From positions 124,001 to 188,000 of the forward strand of contig NZ_JAUFRA010000009.1 of the NCBI RefSeq assembly GCF_030410045.1: DNA of 64,000 nt. Reading direction: 5' to 3'. Below the pieces are notes generated by a model. It did not search any database. It was given only the letters and a program-made list of their open reading frames with translations, and was not told the origin of the DNA. The DNA comes from Marivivens donghaensis. GTDB taxonomy: Bacteria > Pseudomonadota > Alphaproteobacteria > Rhodobacterales > Rhodobacteraceae. Numbering within the stretch: position 1 is the stretch's first letter; every line of letters starts with the position of its first letter. The position numbers and the translations under genes were made by a program. Shown one piece after another: positions 1 through 7,792 of this stretch.

Positions 1-546
1 ATAGGTCGGCACCGAACGGACACCCATTTCGCGGCTGTGCGCCTCGCGGTTAAGAATACTTTCCACATCTGAGTCCGACTTCAAAAGTCGTGCAATAACA
101 GCCGCGTCCAGTCCGATGCTATCAGCGATATCGCAAAGGACCTCGGCGCTACCGATGTCTCGACCTTCGGTCCAGTAGGCCTTCAGCAGGGCAGACATGG
201 CTGCCGTTTGACGGCCTTCGATCCCTGCCCAGAACACGAGGCGATGTGCGTCCAAGGTGTTCGGCGTGGTTTTCATGTCATCGAAATTGAACGTCACGCC
301 AGCTTGATCCGCGTGTTTCTGCAGTTCGACATGAGCCGCGACTGCAGCGTCCTTGCTGCCAAAGATCCCTTCGAGGTACGCGGCGCGATCGACGCCGCCC
401 TTGGGCAGTGCGGGGTTCAGCTGGAACGGGTGCCATTCAACGGTAAAGGGATGGTCTGGCGCTTGTTCTAGGGCACGGTCCAGATAGGCCTTGCCAATAT
501 AGCACCACGGGCATGACGGATCGGCGAAAATATCAAGCTTGACCAT
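1..546 (-). CDS. DsbA-family oxidoreductase, FrnE-like (3' end cut by window edge)
   Basis: The reverse strand from 546 reads MVKLDIFADPSCPWCYIGKA and stays open to base 1, so the C-terminus lies outside the window. The thioredoxin-fold active site C12-P-W-C15 and the segment EWHPFQLNP are typical of the DsbA/FrnE/2-hydroxychromene-2-carboxylate isomerase superfamily. Members are cytoplasmic thiol-disulfide oxidoreductases or glutathione-dependent isomerases. No signal peptide is visible. The ATG lies inside the 3' end of the upstream acyl-CoA ligase gene (14-nt overlap), so the two are probably co-transcribed and translationally coupled. The CxxC favours a redox role over an isomerase role, but the substrate cannot be told from sequence. 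Confidence 0.88.
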   Translation of the reverse strand, partial: MVKLDIFADPSCPWCYIGKAYLDRALEQAPDHPFTVEWHPFQLNPALPKGGVDRAAYLEGIFGSKDAAVAAHVELQKHADQAGVTFNFDDMKTTPNTLDAHRLVFWAGIEGRQTAAMSALLKAYWTEGRDIGSAEVLCDIADSIGLDAAVIARLLKSDSDVESILNREAHSREMGVRSVPTY

Positions 547-2056
547 GTGTGGCCTCCCAATCGGCGCGCAAGTTGCGGCGCAGTAGTTTGTTGTTTGCGC
601 CACGCGGTAACACAGAGACACGCACAAAGATACGAGGGCATTTATAGCGAGCAATTCGCGAGGCCGCAAAAGCCGCGAGCGCGTCAGTGTCGATCTCTTT
701 GGCGCTGGTGTAAAAAGCGGCGATCACGGTTGTGTCGGCTTTGACGGTGACTTCGCTCGCGGCGACCTCGTGGATGTCGGGGTGCGTGGCGAGGGCTTCT
801 TCGACTTCGACAGGCGAGACGCGATAGCCGCCTGCGTTCATCATATCGTCCGCGCGGCCCTCATATGTGATGGCGCCATCCTCTGACATTCGACCAACAT
901 CGCCCGTGAGGAACCAATCGCCGACAAATCGCGCTGCGGTTTCTTCGGGTTGATCGAGGTAGCCGATCATCAACCCGAGATCGGATTTGTGAACTGCGAT
1001 GGTGCCTGCCGTGCCGATAGGCGCAGGGCCGTTTTCATCGATCAAAGCGATCCGTCGACCTGTCTGAGGGAAACCGAGTGTTCCAGTGGGCGCAGGGCGC
1101 GACGGGGAACTCGATAGGAACGTCGAACATTCGGACATGCCGTAAGCTTCGTAGAGTTTGGAGCCTGTCGCGGCGGTCCACGCCTTACGAAGGCTTTCGG
1201 GCAGTTTTTCGCCCGCGGAAAACCCGTGTCTGAGGGTCGACATGGCAGGAATCTCAGAGCGCAACATTTGACGATACACACCCGGTGCTGCGGCGATTAG
1301 TGTTGCCTTATGTGCTGTGATGAGCGCGGGGAGGTCCGTAGGTTTCGTCCCGTTTGCCGGGATGAGGGCCGTTGCACCAGCTGCCCAAGGGTCCATGAGC
1401 CCCGTGCCCAGCGTATAGGTCCAGTTGAATGCGCCTGCGTGCATCAGGCGGTCTGTCGGACGCAAATCATACCAGCCCGTCCACATCATTTGACGCGCCC
1501 AGACTGCGCGGTGGGCGTGAACGACGGCACGAGGTTTTCCAGAGGTGCCAGAGGTGTAGATGATATAGGCGGGTCGATCAGACGGTCCGAAATCAAACGG
1601 CGCAGGGGCGAGGCTGTGAAACGCCTCCAGTTCTGACGCCATCAGGATAGGAGCGGAGTGATCGGGGAGGGCGATCCCGTCATCGGCAACGATGAGGGCT
1701 GGGTCAATCTCTTTTGCGATCTTGCCGATCTCTGTCGCGGTGAGCTGCGAGGAGGTCGGGACAGGAATGAGCCCGACGGCAATGGACGCCAGATAGCAAA
1801 TCGGGAACTCGGGCGTATTGCCCAAGCGCATCAAAACGCGGTCACCAACGGTCAATCCTTTGGCCAGAAGTCCAGCCGCGACGCCACGGATTGCGGTTTC
1901 TAGATCCGCAAAAGTCCATTCCTCGGATGTGTTTTCGCTGATCACAGAGAGGGCGACCTTGTCGGGCGTTGCACGGCCAGCCTGCAGGACGTGGTCGGCC
2001 ATATTGAACGGCTCAGGACAGGCAGTGAAAGGGCTGGTGTCGATTTCGCTAATCAT
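533..2056 (-). CDS. AMP-dependent acyl-CoA synthetase (benzoate-CoA ligase-like)
   Basis: This 507-residue protein is an ANL-superfamily adenylate-forming ligase that should activate a carboxylic acid to its acyl-CoA using ATP. The phosphate-binding motif YTSGTSGKPR sits at about residues 167-176. The A5-type motif YEAYGMSEC and the hinge region FLTGDVGRM then GRADDMMNAGGYRVSP follow, and the C-terminus has the NNKLLRRNL segment that carries the catalytic lysine. Length is normal for the family. It overlaps the FrnE-like gene downstream and is divergent from the XRE-cupin regulator, an arrangement often seen for a regulator and its catabolic target. The fold resembles benzoate/acetyl-CoA ligases; the acid is unknown. 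Confidence 0.9.
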   Translation of the reverse strand: MISEIDTSPFTACPEPFNMADHVLQAGRATPDKVALSVISENTSEEWTFADLETAIRGVAAGLLAKGLTVGDRVLMRLGNTPEFPICYLASIAVGLIPVPTSSQLTATEIGKIAKEIDPALIVADDGIALPDHSAPILMASELEAFHSLAPAPFDFGPSDRPAYIIYTSGTSGKPRAVVHAHRAVWARQMMWTGWYDLRPTDRLMHAGAFNWTYTLGTGLMDPWAAGATALIPANGTKPTDLPALITAHKATLIAAAPGVYRQMLRSEIPAMSTLRHGFSAGEKLPESLRKAWTAATGSKLYEAYGMSECSTFLSSSPSRPAPTGTLGFPQTGRRIALIDENGPAPIGTAGTIAVHKSDLGLMIGYLDQPEETAARFVGDWFLTGDVGRMSEDGAITYEGRADDMMNAGGYRVSPVEVEEALATHPDIHEVAASEVTVKADTTVIAAFYTSAKEIDTDALAAFAASRIARYKCPRIFVRVSVLPRGANNKLLRRNLRADWEATHGQA

Positions 2057-2121
2057 GTGACATCGCTAGAAGGGCTTTGAGGTCATTGCAAGCATATCAA
2101 TCAAAGCCGTATACAGACGCC

Positions 2122-2745
2122 ATGACAAAAAACGACAATACGAGCCTCATCCGCATTGCCCGCGAAAGCGGCGAAACTGAATCGGCACTGCCTCTCGATT
2201 TAGGGGTGCGGGTTCGTGAGTTGCGCAAAGAACGGGATTGGACGCTTGAGCAAGCGGCCCAACAGGCGGGGCTTGCGCGGTCGACCTTGTCAAAGATTGA
2301 AAACGGGCAAATGTCACCGACCTATGACGCACTTAAAAAGCTCGCTGTCGGGTTGGGAATTTCCGTGCCTCAGTTGTTCACGCCGCCCAGTCGGACTCAG
2401 GTCAATGGCCGCATGGTCATGACACGTGGTGGCGAAGGTGGTGCGCATATCACCGCAACCTATGAACATGAGATGCTGGCGGATCAGTTGACCAAAAAGC
2501 AAATGCTGCCGTATCGCGCTCGTGTCCGAGCACGCAGCATGGATGAGTTCGACGGTTGGGTGCGCCACGATGGCGAAGAGTTTTTGTATGTGCTGACGGG
2601 CACGGTCAAACTATTCACCGAATTTTACGAGCCTGTTGAGATGAAACGCGGCGATAGCGCCTACTACGATGCGTCAATGGGGCATAACGTTGTGTCGACC
2701 AGCCCCGAAGATGCATTGATCCTTTGGGTCACTTCGCTCGCCTAA
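2122..2745 (+). CDS. XRE-family transcriptional regulator with C-terminal cupin domain
   Basis: A helix-turn-helix of the XRE/HTH_3 type occupies roughly residues 12-68 (VRELRKERDWTLEQAA then ARSTLSKIENGQMSPT). A cupin_2 sensor domain fills the C-terminal half (DGEEFLYVLTGTVKL, MKRGDSAYYDASMGHNV). Such proteins repress or activate a nearby catabolic operon in response to a small ligand bound by the cupin. I chose the ATG at 2122; a TTG at 2077 would add 15 residues. It is divergent from the acyl-CoA ligase, with a short shared promoter region, so autoregulation and control of that ligase is the simplest inference. Confidence 0.88.
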   Translation: MTKNDNTSLIRIARESGETESALPLDLGVRVRELRKERDWTLEQAAQQAGLARSTLSKIENGQMSPTYDALKKLAVGLGISVPQLFTPPSRTQVNGRMVMTRGGEGGAHITATYEHEMLADQLTKKQMLPYRARVRARSMDEFDGWVRHDGEEFLYVLTGTVKLFTEFYEPVEMKRGDSAYYDASMGHNVVSTSPEDALILWVTSLA

Positions 2746-2747
2746 TG

Positions 2748-2769
2748 AAAAGGGCCGGCGAGCCGGCCC
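2748..2769 (-). terminator. Hairpin terminator between XRE-cupin and entericidin genes
   Basis: A 7-8 bp GC stem (GGGCCGG at 2752-2758 with CCGGCCC at 2763-2769) lies between two convergent genes. On the minus strand it is followed by TTTT (complement of 2748-2751), so it best terminates the entericidin-YejA transcript; it may also slow plus-strand read-through. Confidence 0.7.
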
Positions 2770-2779
2770 GAATTTCAGC

Positions 2780-2899
2780 TTAGAACCACGTTTGAACCGT
2801 GCGTGCACCGCCTGCGATATCTTCGCCGACGCCTGCAACCGTGTTGCAGCCAGCGAGAGCCAGAAGCGTCGCAGCGACTAGGACGGCCTTAGTCTTCAT
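2780..2899 (-). CDS. Entericidin A/B-like small lipoprotein
   Basis: A 39-residue protein: MKTKAVLVAATLLALAGC, then NTVAGVGEDIAGGARTVQTWF-type tail. It has a basic start, a hydrophobic core and a lipobox LAGC with the lipidated Cys at residue 18, then the N-T-V-A-G-x-G-x-D-I pattern of the entericidin EcnA/EcnB family. It would be a small envelope lipoprotein. The start at 2899 was preferred over an in-frame ATG at 2911 because it gives the classic signal peptide. The start lies inside the last codons of the upstream peptide-binding-protein gene (11-nt overlap), suggesting coupled translation. No partner antitoxin-like entericidin is seen next to it. Confidence 0.8.
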   Translation of the reverse strand: MKTKAVLVAATLLALAGCNTVAGVGEDIAGGARTVQTWF

Positions 2900-4706
2900 G
2901 CCACCAGACATCCGGTTGCCAGCCTGGCCAGTCGCCAAAGATGGGCATTTCTGCGGGGTAGTGGAGGTCTTTGTCATGCGCAATCCGTGTGATGTTCCAT
3001 TGGTAGATCGGTAGGACGTATCGCCCCGAAGTGAGGACGCGGTCAAGTGCCCGTACTGCCGCTACAAAATCGTCTTGGCTCTCTGAGGTCAAGAGATGCC
3101 CGATTAAGGCGTCTACAGCTTCGGACTTTACGCCCATGAGGTTACGCCCGCCTTGGGTGTCAGCATATTCAGAGCCGTAGTAGGCGTATTGTTCGTTGCC
3201 AGGCGAGAGTGACAGGCCACGTCGGTAATAGGTCACATCGAAATCATAGGTGCCGTTGCGTTCTGCAAACTGGGCGCTGTCGACGTTTGTCACTTTGGCC
3301 TGAACCCCGACCCGCTGGAGGGCTTGGACATACATATCGGCGATGGCTTCGATTTCGCTTGCGCCTGTTTGGATCAGGATTTCGAATTCAAAGGCCTGAC
3401 CGTCAGCATCGCGTAGAACGCCGTCAGCACCGGGCGTCCAACCAGCTTCTTCGAACATGGCGAGAGCTGCGCGCACTCCACGACGGTTAAACTCACTGCC
3501 ATCACTTACGGGCAGTTCGTATCCGTCAATCGCACCAGGCAGGAGGCTATCTGCGAAGGGTTCTAGGAACTCACGAACGCGGCCCTCAGCGGGACCATTT
3601 CTCATCCCGAGCGGCGAGTTTGAATAATAAGAGGTAATGCGCGGCTGGCTGCCACCTGTCATCGCCTCGTTGATGAATTCAAAGTTGAACACCTGCAGCA
3701 TCGCATCACGCACGCGCCAATCGTCGAACGGGGCGCGGCGGGTGTTCATCACAAAGCCTGTCATCCCAGAAGGACGTTCGTGTGTCAGGACGGCCTTTAC
3801 CACGTCGCCGTCTTGAACGCGGGGGAAGTCGTATTGGGTGTCCCAGCGGGCCTCGTTGAATTCACGGGTGAAGTTGACTTCGCCTGTTTTGAACGCCTCA
3901 AACGCTGGGGTTTCGTCGCCGAAGAATTCAATGCGCAGAGTGTCAAAGTTCGCTGTGCCACGGCGGAACGGGACATCCTTGCCCCAATAATCAGGGTTTC
4001 GGGTCAATTCGACGTAACGGCCCATCTCATAATCGGTGATCACGTAAGGCGATGATGTGATCGGGATCATGTCTGGCCCATCGTTGGCAAAATCGACGCC
4101 TTCGAACTGGGCCTTTTGCAAGATCGGACGCAGACCCGCGAGTAGGGCGAGTTCGCGGTCTTCGGTATTGAAGGTCAGGCGGACGGTGCGGTCACCCTTT
4201 GCTTCAATGCTCTCGACCTTTGACCAGAAGCCACGGTAGCGACCATTGCCGACCGTGCCGAGCGTTTCAAAGGACCATATCACATCGTCAACAGTGACAG
4301 GACTTCCGTCCGAGAATGCAGCCTCTGGACGCAAGGTGAACTCGACCCATTCGCGGTTCGGCCCTGTCTCAATGCTTTCGGCCAGAAGTCCGTAAAGAGA
4401 GAAAGGTTCATCCAAAGACCGCCCCATCAGGCTTTCACCCGCGAGGTAGCTGATCTGCCAAGGAACCTTGCCGCTGTCGGTATAGGGATTGAGGCTGTCA
4501 AAGCTGCCGACCTCGGCAGTGATCATAGCGCCACCCTTTGGCGCATCTGTATTGGCATAGGGAAGGGAGATGAAGCCATCCGCCAATGCAGGTTCCCCAT
4601 ACATCGAAATGCCATGCATTGGTTCTGCAAACGCAAAGGTGGAGGCGAACAAAAGCGGAAGCGCGGTCAGCGACTGGCGCAAGTTCCTGAAAAACACTGG
4701 TCTCAT
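2889..4706 (-). CDS. ABC transporter substrate-binding protein, family 5 (YejA-like)
   Basis: A 605-residue periplasmic binding protein of the SBP_bac_5 family. The first ~27 residues form a signal peptide ending AFA. The mature start (HGISMYGEPALADGF then YANTDAPKGG) matches the YejA/microcin-C and oligopeptide-binding subgroup, and the FSDGSPVTVDDVIWSF motif is typical of family 5. These proteins deliver peptides to an inner-membrane ABC permease. No permease or ATPase genes are adjacent, so this is an orphan or is served by a transporter elsewhere. The gene reads directly into the entericidin-like gene. Confidence 0.88.
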   Translation of the reverse strand: MRPVFFRNLRQSLTALPLLFASTFAFAEPMHGISMYGEPALADGFISLPYANTDAPKGGAMITAEVGSFDSLNPYTDSGKVPWQISYLAGESLMGRSLDEPFSLYGLLAESIETGPNREWVEFTLRPEAAFSDGSPVTVDDVIWSFETLGTVGNGRYRGFWSKVESIEAKGDRTVRLTFNTEDRELALLAGLRPILQKAQFEGVDFANDGPDMIPITSSPYVITDYEMGRYVELTRNPDYWGKDVPFRRGTANFDTLRIEFFGDETPAFEAFKTGEVNFTREFNEARWDTQYDFPRVQDGDVVKAVLTHERPSGMTGFVMNTRRAPFDDWRVRDAMLQVFNFEFINEAMTGGSQPRITSYYSNSPLGMRNGPAEGRVREFLEPFADSLLPGAIDGYELPVSDGSEFNRRGVRAALAMFEEAGWTPGADGVLRDADGQAFEFEILIQTGASEIEAIADMYVQALQRVGVQAKVTNVDSAQFAERNGTYDFDVTYYRRGLSLSPGNEQYAYYGSEYADTQGGRNLMGVKSEAVDALIGHLLTSESQDDFVAAVRALDRVLTSGRYVLPIYQWNITRIAHDKDLHYPAEMPIFGDWPGWQPDVWWHED

Positions 4707-4785
4707 TTCGATAACAATCCCCCGTTGGCCTGTATTGTTTGAATCAAACCGTATCTAGGGTTCTGATCCTTTTCAAACTTTTAGC

Positions 4786-4814
4786 TTGGATAGTGGCAAT
4801 GGATTGCTTATAAA
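4786..4814 (+). promoter_or_regulatory. Predicted sigma70 promoter for small RNA candidate
   Basis: TTGGAT (4786-4791), a 17-nt spacer, and TATAAA (4809-4814). No protein-coding gene follows before a strong terminator at 4868-4895, so the likely product is a short RNA starting near 4821. Confidence 0.45.
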
Positions 4815-4820
4815 GAAGAC

Positions 4821-4895
4821 ACTGCTCGATAGGTTTCTTGCCTGTATGAAACCTGCCTCAATGACTTAACGCCGGCCTTGTGCCGGCGTTTTTTT
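4821..4895 (+). ncRNA. Candidate small RNA (~75 nt) in the YejA-bdhA gap
   Basis: The 343-base gap 4707-5049 holds a promoter-like pair at 4786-4814, a first hairpin (AGGTTTC 4831-4837 with GAAACCT 4848-4854, 10-nt loop) and a strong Rho-independent terminator at 4868-4895. The layout promoter, hairpin, terminator without an ORF is that of a bacterial sRNA. I recognise no Rfam family. A seven-codon ORF (4846-4869) overlaps but has no ribosome-binding site. The alternative is a leader attenuator for bdhA, but bdhA appears to have its own promoter downstream of the terminator. Confidence 0.45.
4868..4895 (+). terminator. Rho-independent terminator
   Basis: Nine-bp stem AACGCCGGC (4868-4876) with GCCGGCGTT (4882-4890), five-base loop, followed by a run of seven T (4889-4895). 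It acts on plus-strand transcription although the nearest plus-strand gene upstream ends at 2745. Confidence 0.85.
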
Positions 4896-4987
4896 CTTGG
4901 GCTTTCCCGCAAATGTGATCCTGCGTGACCCTCTTAGGAATCGGTTCCCATTTGGGGCGATTCTTTTGCGTTTGGCTGGAAGATTCG

Positions 4988-5015
4988 TTGAATTATTTTG
5001 CAGTTGCAGCATTAT
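4988..5015 (+). promoter_or_regulatory. Predicted promoter and TGC-rich element upstream of bdhA
   Basis: TTGAAT (4988-4993), 16-nt spacer, CATTAT (5010-5015). The spacer contains TTTTGCAGTTGCAGCA (4996-5011). TGC/GCA-rich elements are bound by the PHB regulator PhaR in relatives; the match here is only suggestive. A GGGGA ribosome-binding site lies at about 5039-5043. Confidence 0.35.
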
Positions 5016-5049
5016 GGTGCCCAACGAGTAATCGAATAGGGGACTATCT

Positions 5050-5823
5050 ATGTCACTCAAAGGTAAGACCGCCGTCGTCACAGGTTCAAACTCTGGTATC
5101 GGTCTGGGCGTTGCGCGCGAACTCGCCAAGGCGGGTGCGGACATTGTTTTGAACTCGTTTACGGACCGTCCTGAGGATCACGACCTTGCGGCCTCTATGG
5201 CGGCGGAGTTCGGGGTGTCCGTGCGATACATACAGGCAGACATGTCCAAAGGCGAAGACTGTCGTGCCCTGATCGAAAAAGCAGGCGTCTGCGATATCCT
5301 AGTGAACAACGCGGGTATTCAATATGTGTCACCGATTGATGAGTTCCCAGTTGAGAAATGGGATGCGATCATTGCGATCAATATGAATTCTGCATTCCAC
5401 ACAACGGCTGCTGCATTGCCGATGATGCGTCAGGCGGGTTGGGGGCGCGTGGTGAACATCGCGTCTGCGCATGGCCTGACCGCATCGCCCTTTAAGTCGG
5501 CCTATGTTGCCGCCAAACACGGTGTAGTCGGTATGACCAAGGTGATCGCTCTCGAGACCGCGCAAGAAGACATCACATGTAATGCCATTTGCCCAGGCTA
5601 CGTACTGACGCCGTTGGTCGAACAGCAAATCCCAGCGACGGCGAAGGAATACAACCTGACCGAAGAAGAAGCGGTGGCTCAGGTTATTCTCTCGCGCCAG
5701 CCATCTAAACAGTTTGCGACCACGGAACAAATCGGCGGGACGGCTGTGTTCCTGTGTTCGGATGCTGCGGCCCAAATCACTGGCACGACAATTAGCGTCG
5801 ATGGCGGCTGGACTGCGCTGTAA
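5050..5823 (+). CDS. bdhA: 3-hydroxybutyrate dehydrogenase (SDR family)
   Basis: A 257-residue classical short-chain dehydrogenase that interconverts 3-hydroxybutyrate and acetoacetate with NAD, the step after depolymerisation of polyhydroxybutyrate. The cofactor motif TGSNSGIG (11-18), NNAG (86-89) and the catalytic set Asn111, Ser139, Tyr152, Lys156 are all present. The segment CNAICPGYVLTPLVEQQIP and the C-terminus TGTTISVDGGWTAL are characteristic of 3-hydroxybutyrate dehydrogenases rather than generic FabG-like SDRs. It is followed by a patatin-like gene in the same direction, suggesting a PHB/ketone-body utilisation pair. Confidence 0.93.
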   Translation: MSLKGKTAVVTGSNSGIGLGVARELAKAGADIVLNSFTDRPEDHDLAASMAAEFGVSVRYIQADMSKGEDCRALIEKAGVCDILVNNAGIQYVSPIDEFPVEKWDAIIAINMNSAFHTTAAALPMMRQAGWGRVVNIASAHGLTASPFKSAYVAAKHGVVGMTKVIALETAQEDITCNAICPGYVLTPLVEQQIPATAKEYNLTEEEAVAQVILSRQPSKQFATTEQIGGTAVFLCSDAAAQITGTTISVDGGWTAL

Positions 5824-5938
5824 GTGAACGATTGGCGCCCATTGGGGCGCCAGTTGACCCCCCGACGGGACATTTGTCGGGAAAGTTTCTGTACTAGAGC
5901 GGCTTATTTTTCGCTGCTTGCTGCATCATTGGGGAATT

Positions 5939-6973
5939 ATGACCTATAAAATCAATCTTGCCCTGCAGGGCGGGGGCGCTCATGGCGCTTTTACGTGGGG
6001 TGTGTTGGATCGTTTGCTCGACGAGAGCGACGTTGAGGTCGCGGCAATTTCAGGCACATCCGCGGGAGCACTAAACGGAGCTGCGTTTAAAGCTGGCTTT
6101 GTGAATGGTGGCCGAGAAGGCGCTCGTGAGAGCCTAAATTGGGTGTGGCGTCAGGTTGGGGCTGTCACGGACACAAACCTTGCTAAATGGATTGCGCCCT
6201 TTGCGCCTGCGACTGAACTTTACACCCAAGCGTTGACCTATTCTCCTGCCTATTTTTGGTGGGATACTGCGGCGCGTGCTTTGTCGCCATATGCCTTTGG
6301 CGGAGTGATTAAGAACCCGCTGGAACGCGTTATTCGTGAATTGGAATGGGACGCCGTGTGTGCGTCCGACGGGCCTGAGCTGCATGTGTGTGCGACGAAC
6401 GTGAGGACGGGCAAAATCAGAGTGTTCAAGGACGATGAGGTGACGACGAAGGCAATCCTCGCGTCGGCATGTTTGCCCACCTTGTTCGAGGCCGTTGAAA
6501 TCGATGATCCACAAACAGGCAAGACAGAAGCCTATTGGGACGGCGGATATACGGGGAATCCTGCTCTTTTTCCGCTATTTCCCAACCACTTGCCAGACGA
6601 CATTGTGATCGTGAACATCAACCCATTGTATCGCGATACGGTGCCGCAAGACAGCCAATCCATTCAGAACCGTATCAATGAAATCAGCTTTAACACCTCG
6701 CTCTTGCGCGAGTTGCGGGCGATCAATTTTGTAAAACGGTTGATTGCGGACGGCTCGGTCAAAAAGGGTCGGATGAAAGACGTGAACGTTCATCTGATCG
6801 AAGACGATGCCTTGATGACGGAACTTAGCGTTGCGACCAAGATGATCGCGATGCCTGTCATCCTGTCACGCCTAAAAGAAGCTGGACGTCTGGCGATGGA
6901 TGACTTCTTGCGCAATCACAAACACACCATCGGAAAATCGAGCAGTTTCGACTTGGCGGGTATGTTTGATTAA
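5939..6973 (+). CDS. Patatin-like phospholipase family protein
   Basis: A 344-residue patatin-fold serine hydrolase. The oxyanion motif GGGAHG is at residues 11-16, the nucleophile motif GTSAG has Ser41, and the catalytic Asp is in DGG at 201-203. No signal peptide or membrane segment is seen, so it is probably cytoplasmic. I chose the ATG at 5939 with GGGGAA just upstream; a TTG at 5918 would extend it by seven residues. It follows bdhA. That pairing makes a role in storage-polymer or lipid mobilisation plausible, but the substrate is not established. Its stop shares TTAA with the convergent DUF502 gene. Confidence 0.88.
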   Translation: MTYKINLALQGGGAHGAFTWGVLDRLLDESDVEVAAISGTSAGALNGAAFKAGFVNGGREGARESLNWVWRQVGAVTDTNLAKWIAPFAPATELYTQALTYSPAYFWWDTAARALSPYAFGGVIKNPLERVIRELEWDAVCASDGPELHVCATNVRTGKIRVFKDDEVTTKAILASACLPTLFEAVEIDDPQTGKTEAYWDGGYTGNPALFPLFPNHLPDDIVIVNINPLYRDTVPQDSQSIQNRINEISFNTSLLRELRAINFVKRLIADGSVKKGRMKDVNVHLIEDDALMTELSVATKMIAMPVILSRLKEAGRLAMDDFLRNHKHTIGKSSSFDLAGMFD

Positions 6974-7713
6974 GGTTTTTCCGTTGGTTTCGTGTCCGAG
7001 GGGATGACCTTTTTATCGTTCGGATACACGAGGCCTGCAGAGATCACTAATTTGGCGGCATCTTCGACCGACATGTCGAGGTAGGTGATATCCGATTCAG
7101 GCACGAACAACAGGAACCCTGATGTGGGGTTTGGTGTGGTCGGCAAGAATACCGTCATGATCTTGTCGTCGCTTTTCACCTTTGTTGCGATTTCACCTTT
7201 GGCTTTGATCGAGATGAAGCCGACAGCCCAAATGCCTTTGCGCGGGTATTCGATCATACAGGCGCGATCAAAGCTGGTTTCAGTTTGGGCAAAAACGGTT
7301 TCAGCGAGCTGTTTCGCGCCATTGTAGATCGAGCGTACGACGGGCATCCGCGATACAAGCCCTTCGCCCCAGCTGATAAAGCTGCGGCCAATCAGGCCTT
7401 TTGCGACCCAGCCGGTGAGGATCGTGACTATAAAGAAAAGCACGACACCGAGGCCACGGACGTTAATCGTGATGTGGTCAGGGCTTAGTGGATTTGGGTC
7501 ACCGAACCAACGGTTGATCAGTGCTTCTGGATGGTAGGATCCAGGGACAAACGGCCAAACAAAACCATCAACCCAGCCCACGACCGTCCAGATGAGCCAA
7601 GCGGTCAAACCGATCGGGGCGATCACAACGAGACCCGCAAGGAAATTGTTGCGTAGGCCGCTGATCATGGAGTGGCGGCGCTTGGGTGGTTCGATGTGGG
7701 AGAATTCGTTCAC
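6970..7713 (-). CDS. DUF502 family membrane protein
   Basis: A 247-residue DUF502 protein. A transmembrane segment lies near residues 23-45 (FLAGLVVIAPIGLTAWLIW) and another near 88-106 (GLGVVLFFIVTILTGWVAKG), followed by the conserved soluble part with SRMPVVRSIYNGAKQL and LPTTPNPTSGFLLFVP. Function of the family is unknown. The chosen start is GTG at 7713; an ATG at 7668 is possible. Its stop overlaps the convergent patatin stop by four bases. Confidence 0.88.
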   Translation of the reverse strand: MNEFSHIEPPKRRHSMISGLRNNFLAGLVVIAPIGLTAWLIWTVVGWVDGFVWPFVPGSYHPEALINRWFGDPNPLSPDHITINVRGLGVVLFFIVTILTGWVAKGLIGRSFISWGEGLVSRMPVVRSIYNGAKQLAETVFAQTETSFDRACMIEYPRKGIWAVGFISIKAKGEIATKVKSDDKIMTVFLPTTPNPTSGFLLFVPESDITYLDMSVEDAAKLVISAGLVYPNDKKVIPSDTKPTEKP

Positions 7714-7792
7714 GATTAAGCCGATCGGTTAAGTCAGTGTGATAAGTAGGGTCTGGGCGAATGCTCTGCAATCGCCCAAACACTCGAATACC

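Noticed and set aside
4846..4869. Seven-codon leader peptide before the 4868 terminator, as attenuator of bdhA
   Set aside because: No ribosome-binding site, no run of regulatory codons, and bdhA has a separate promoter after the terminator.
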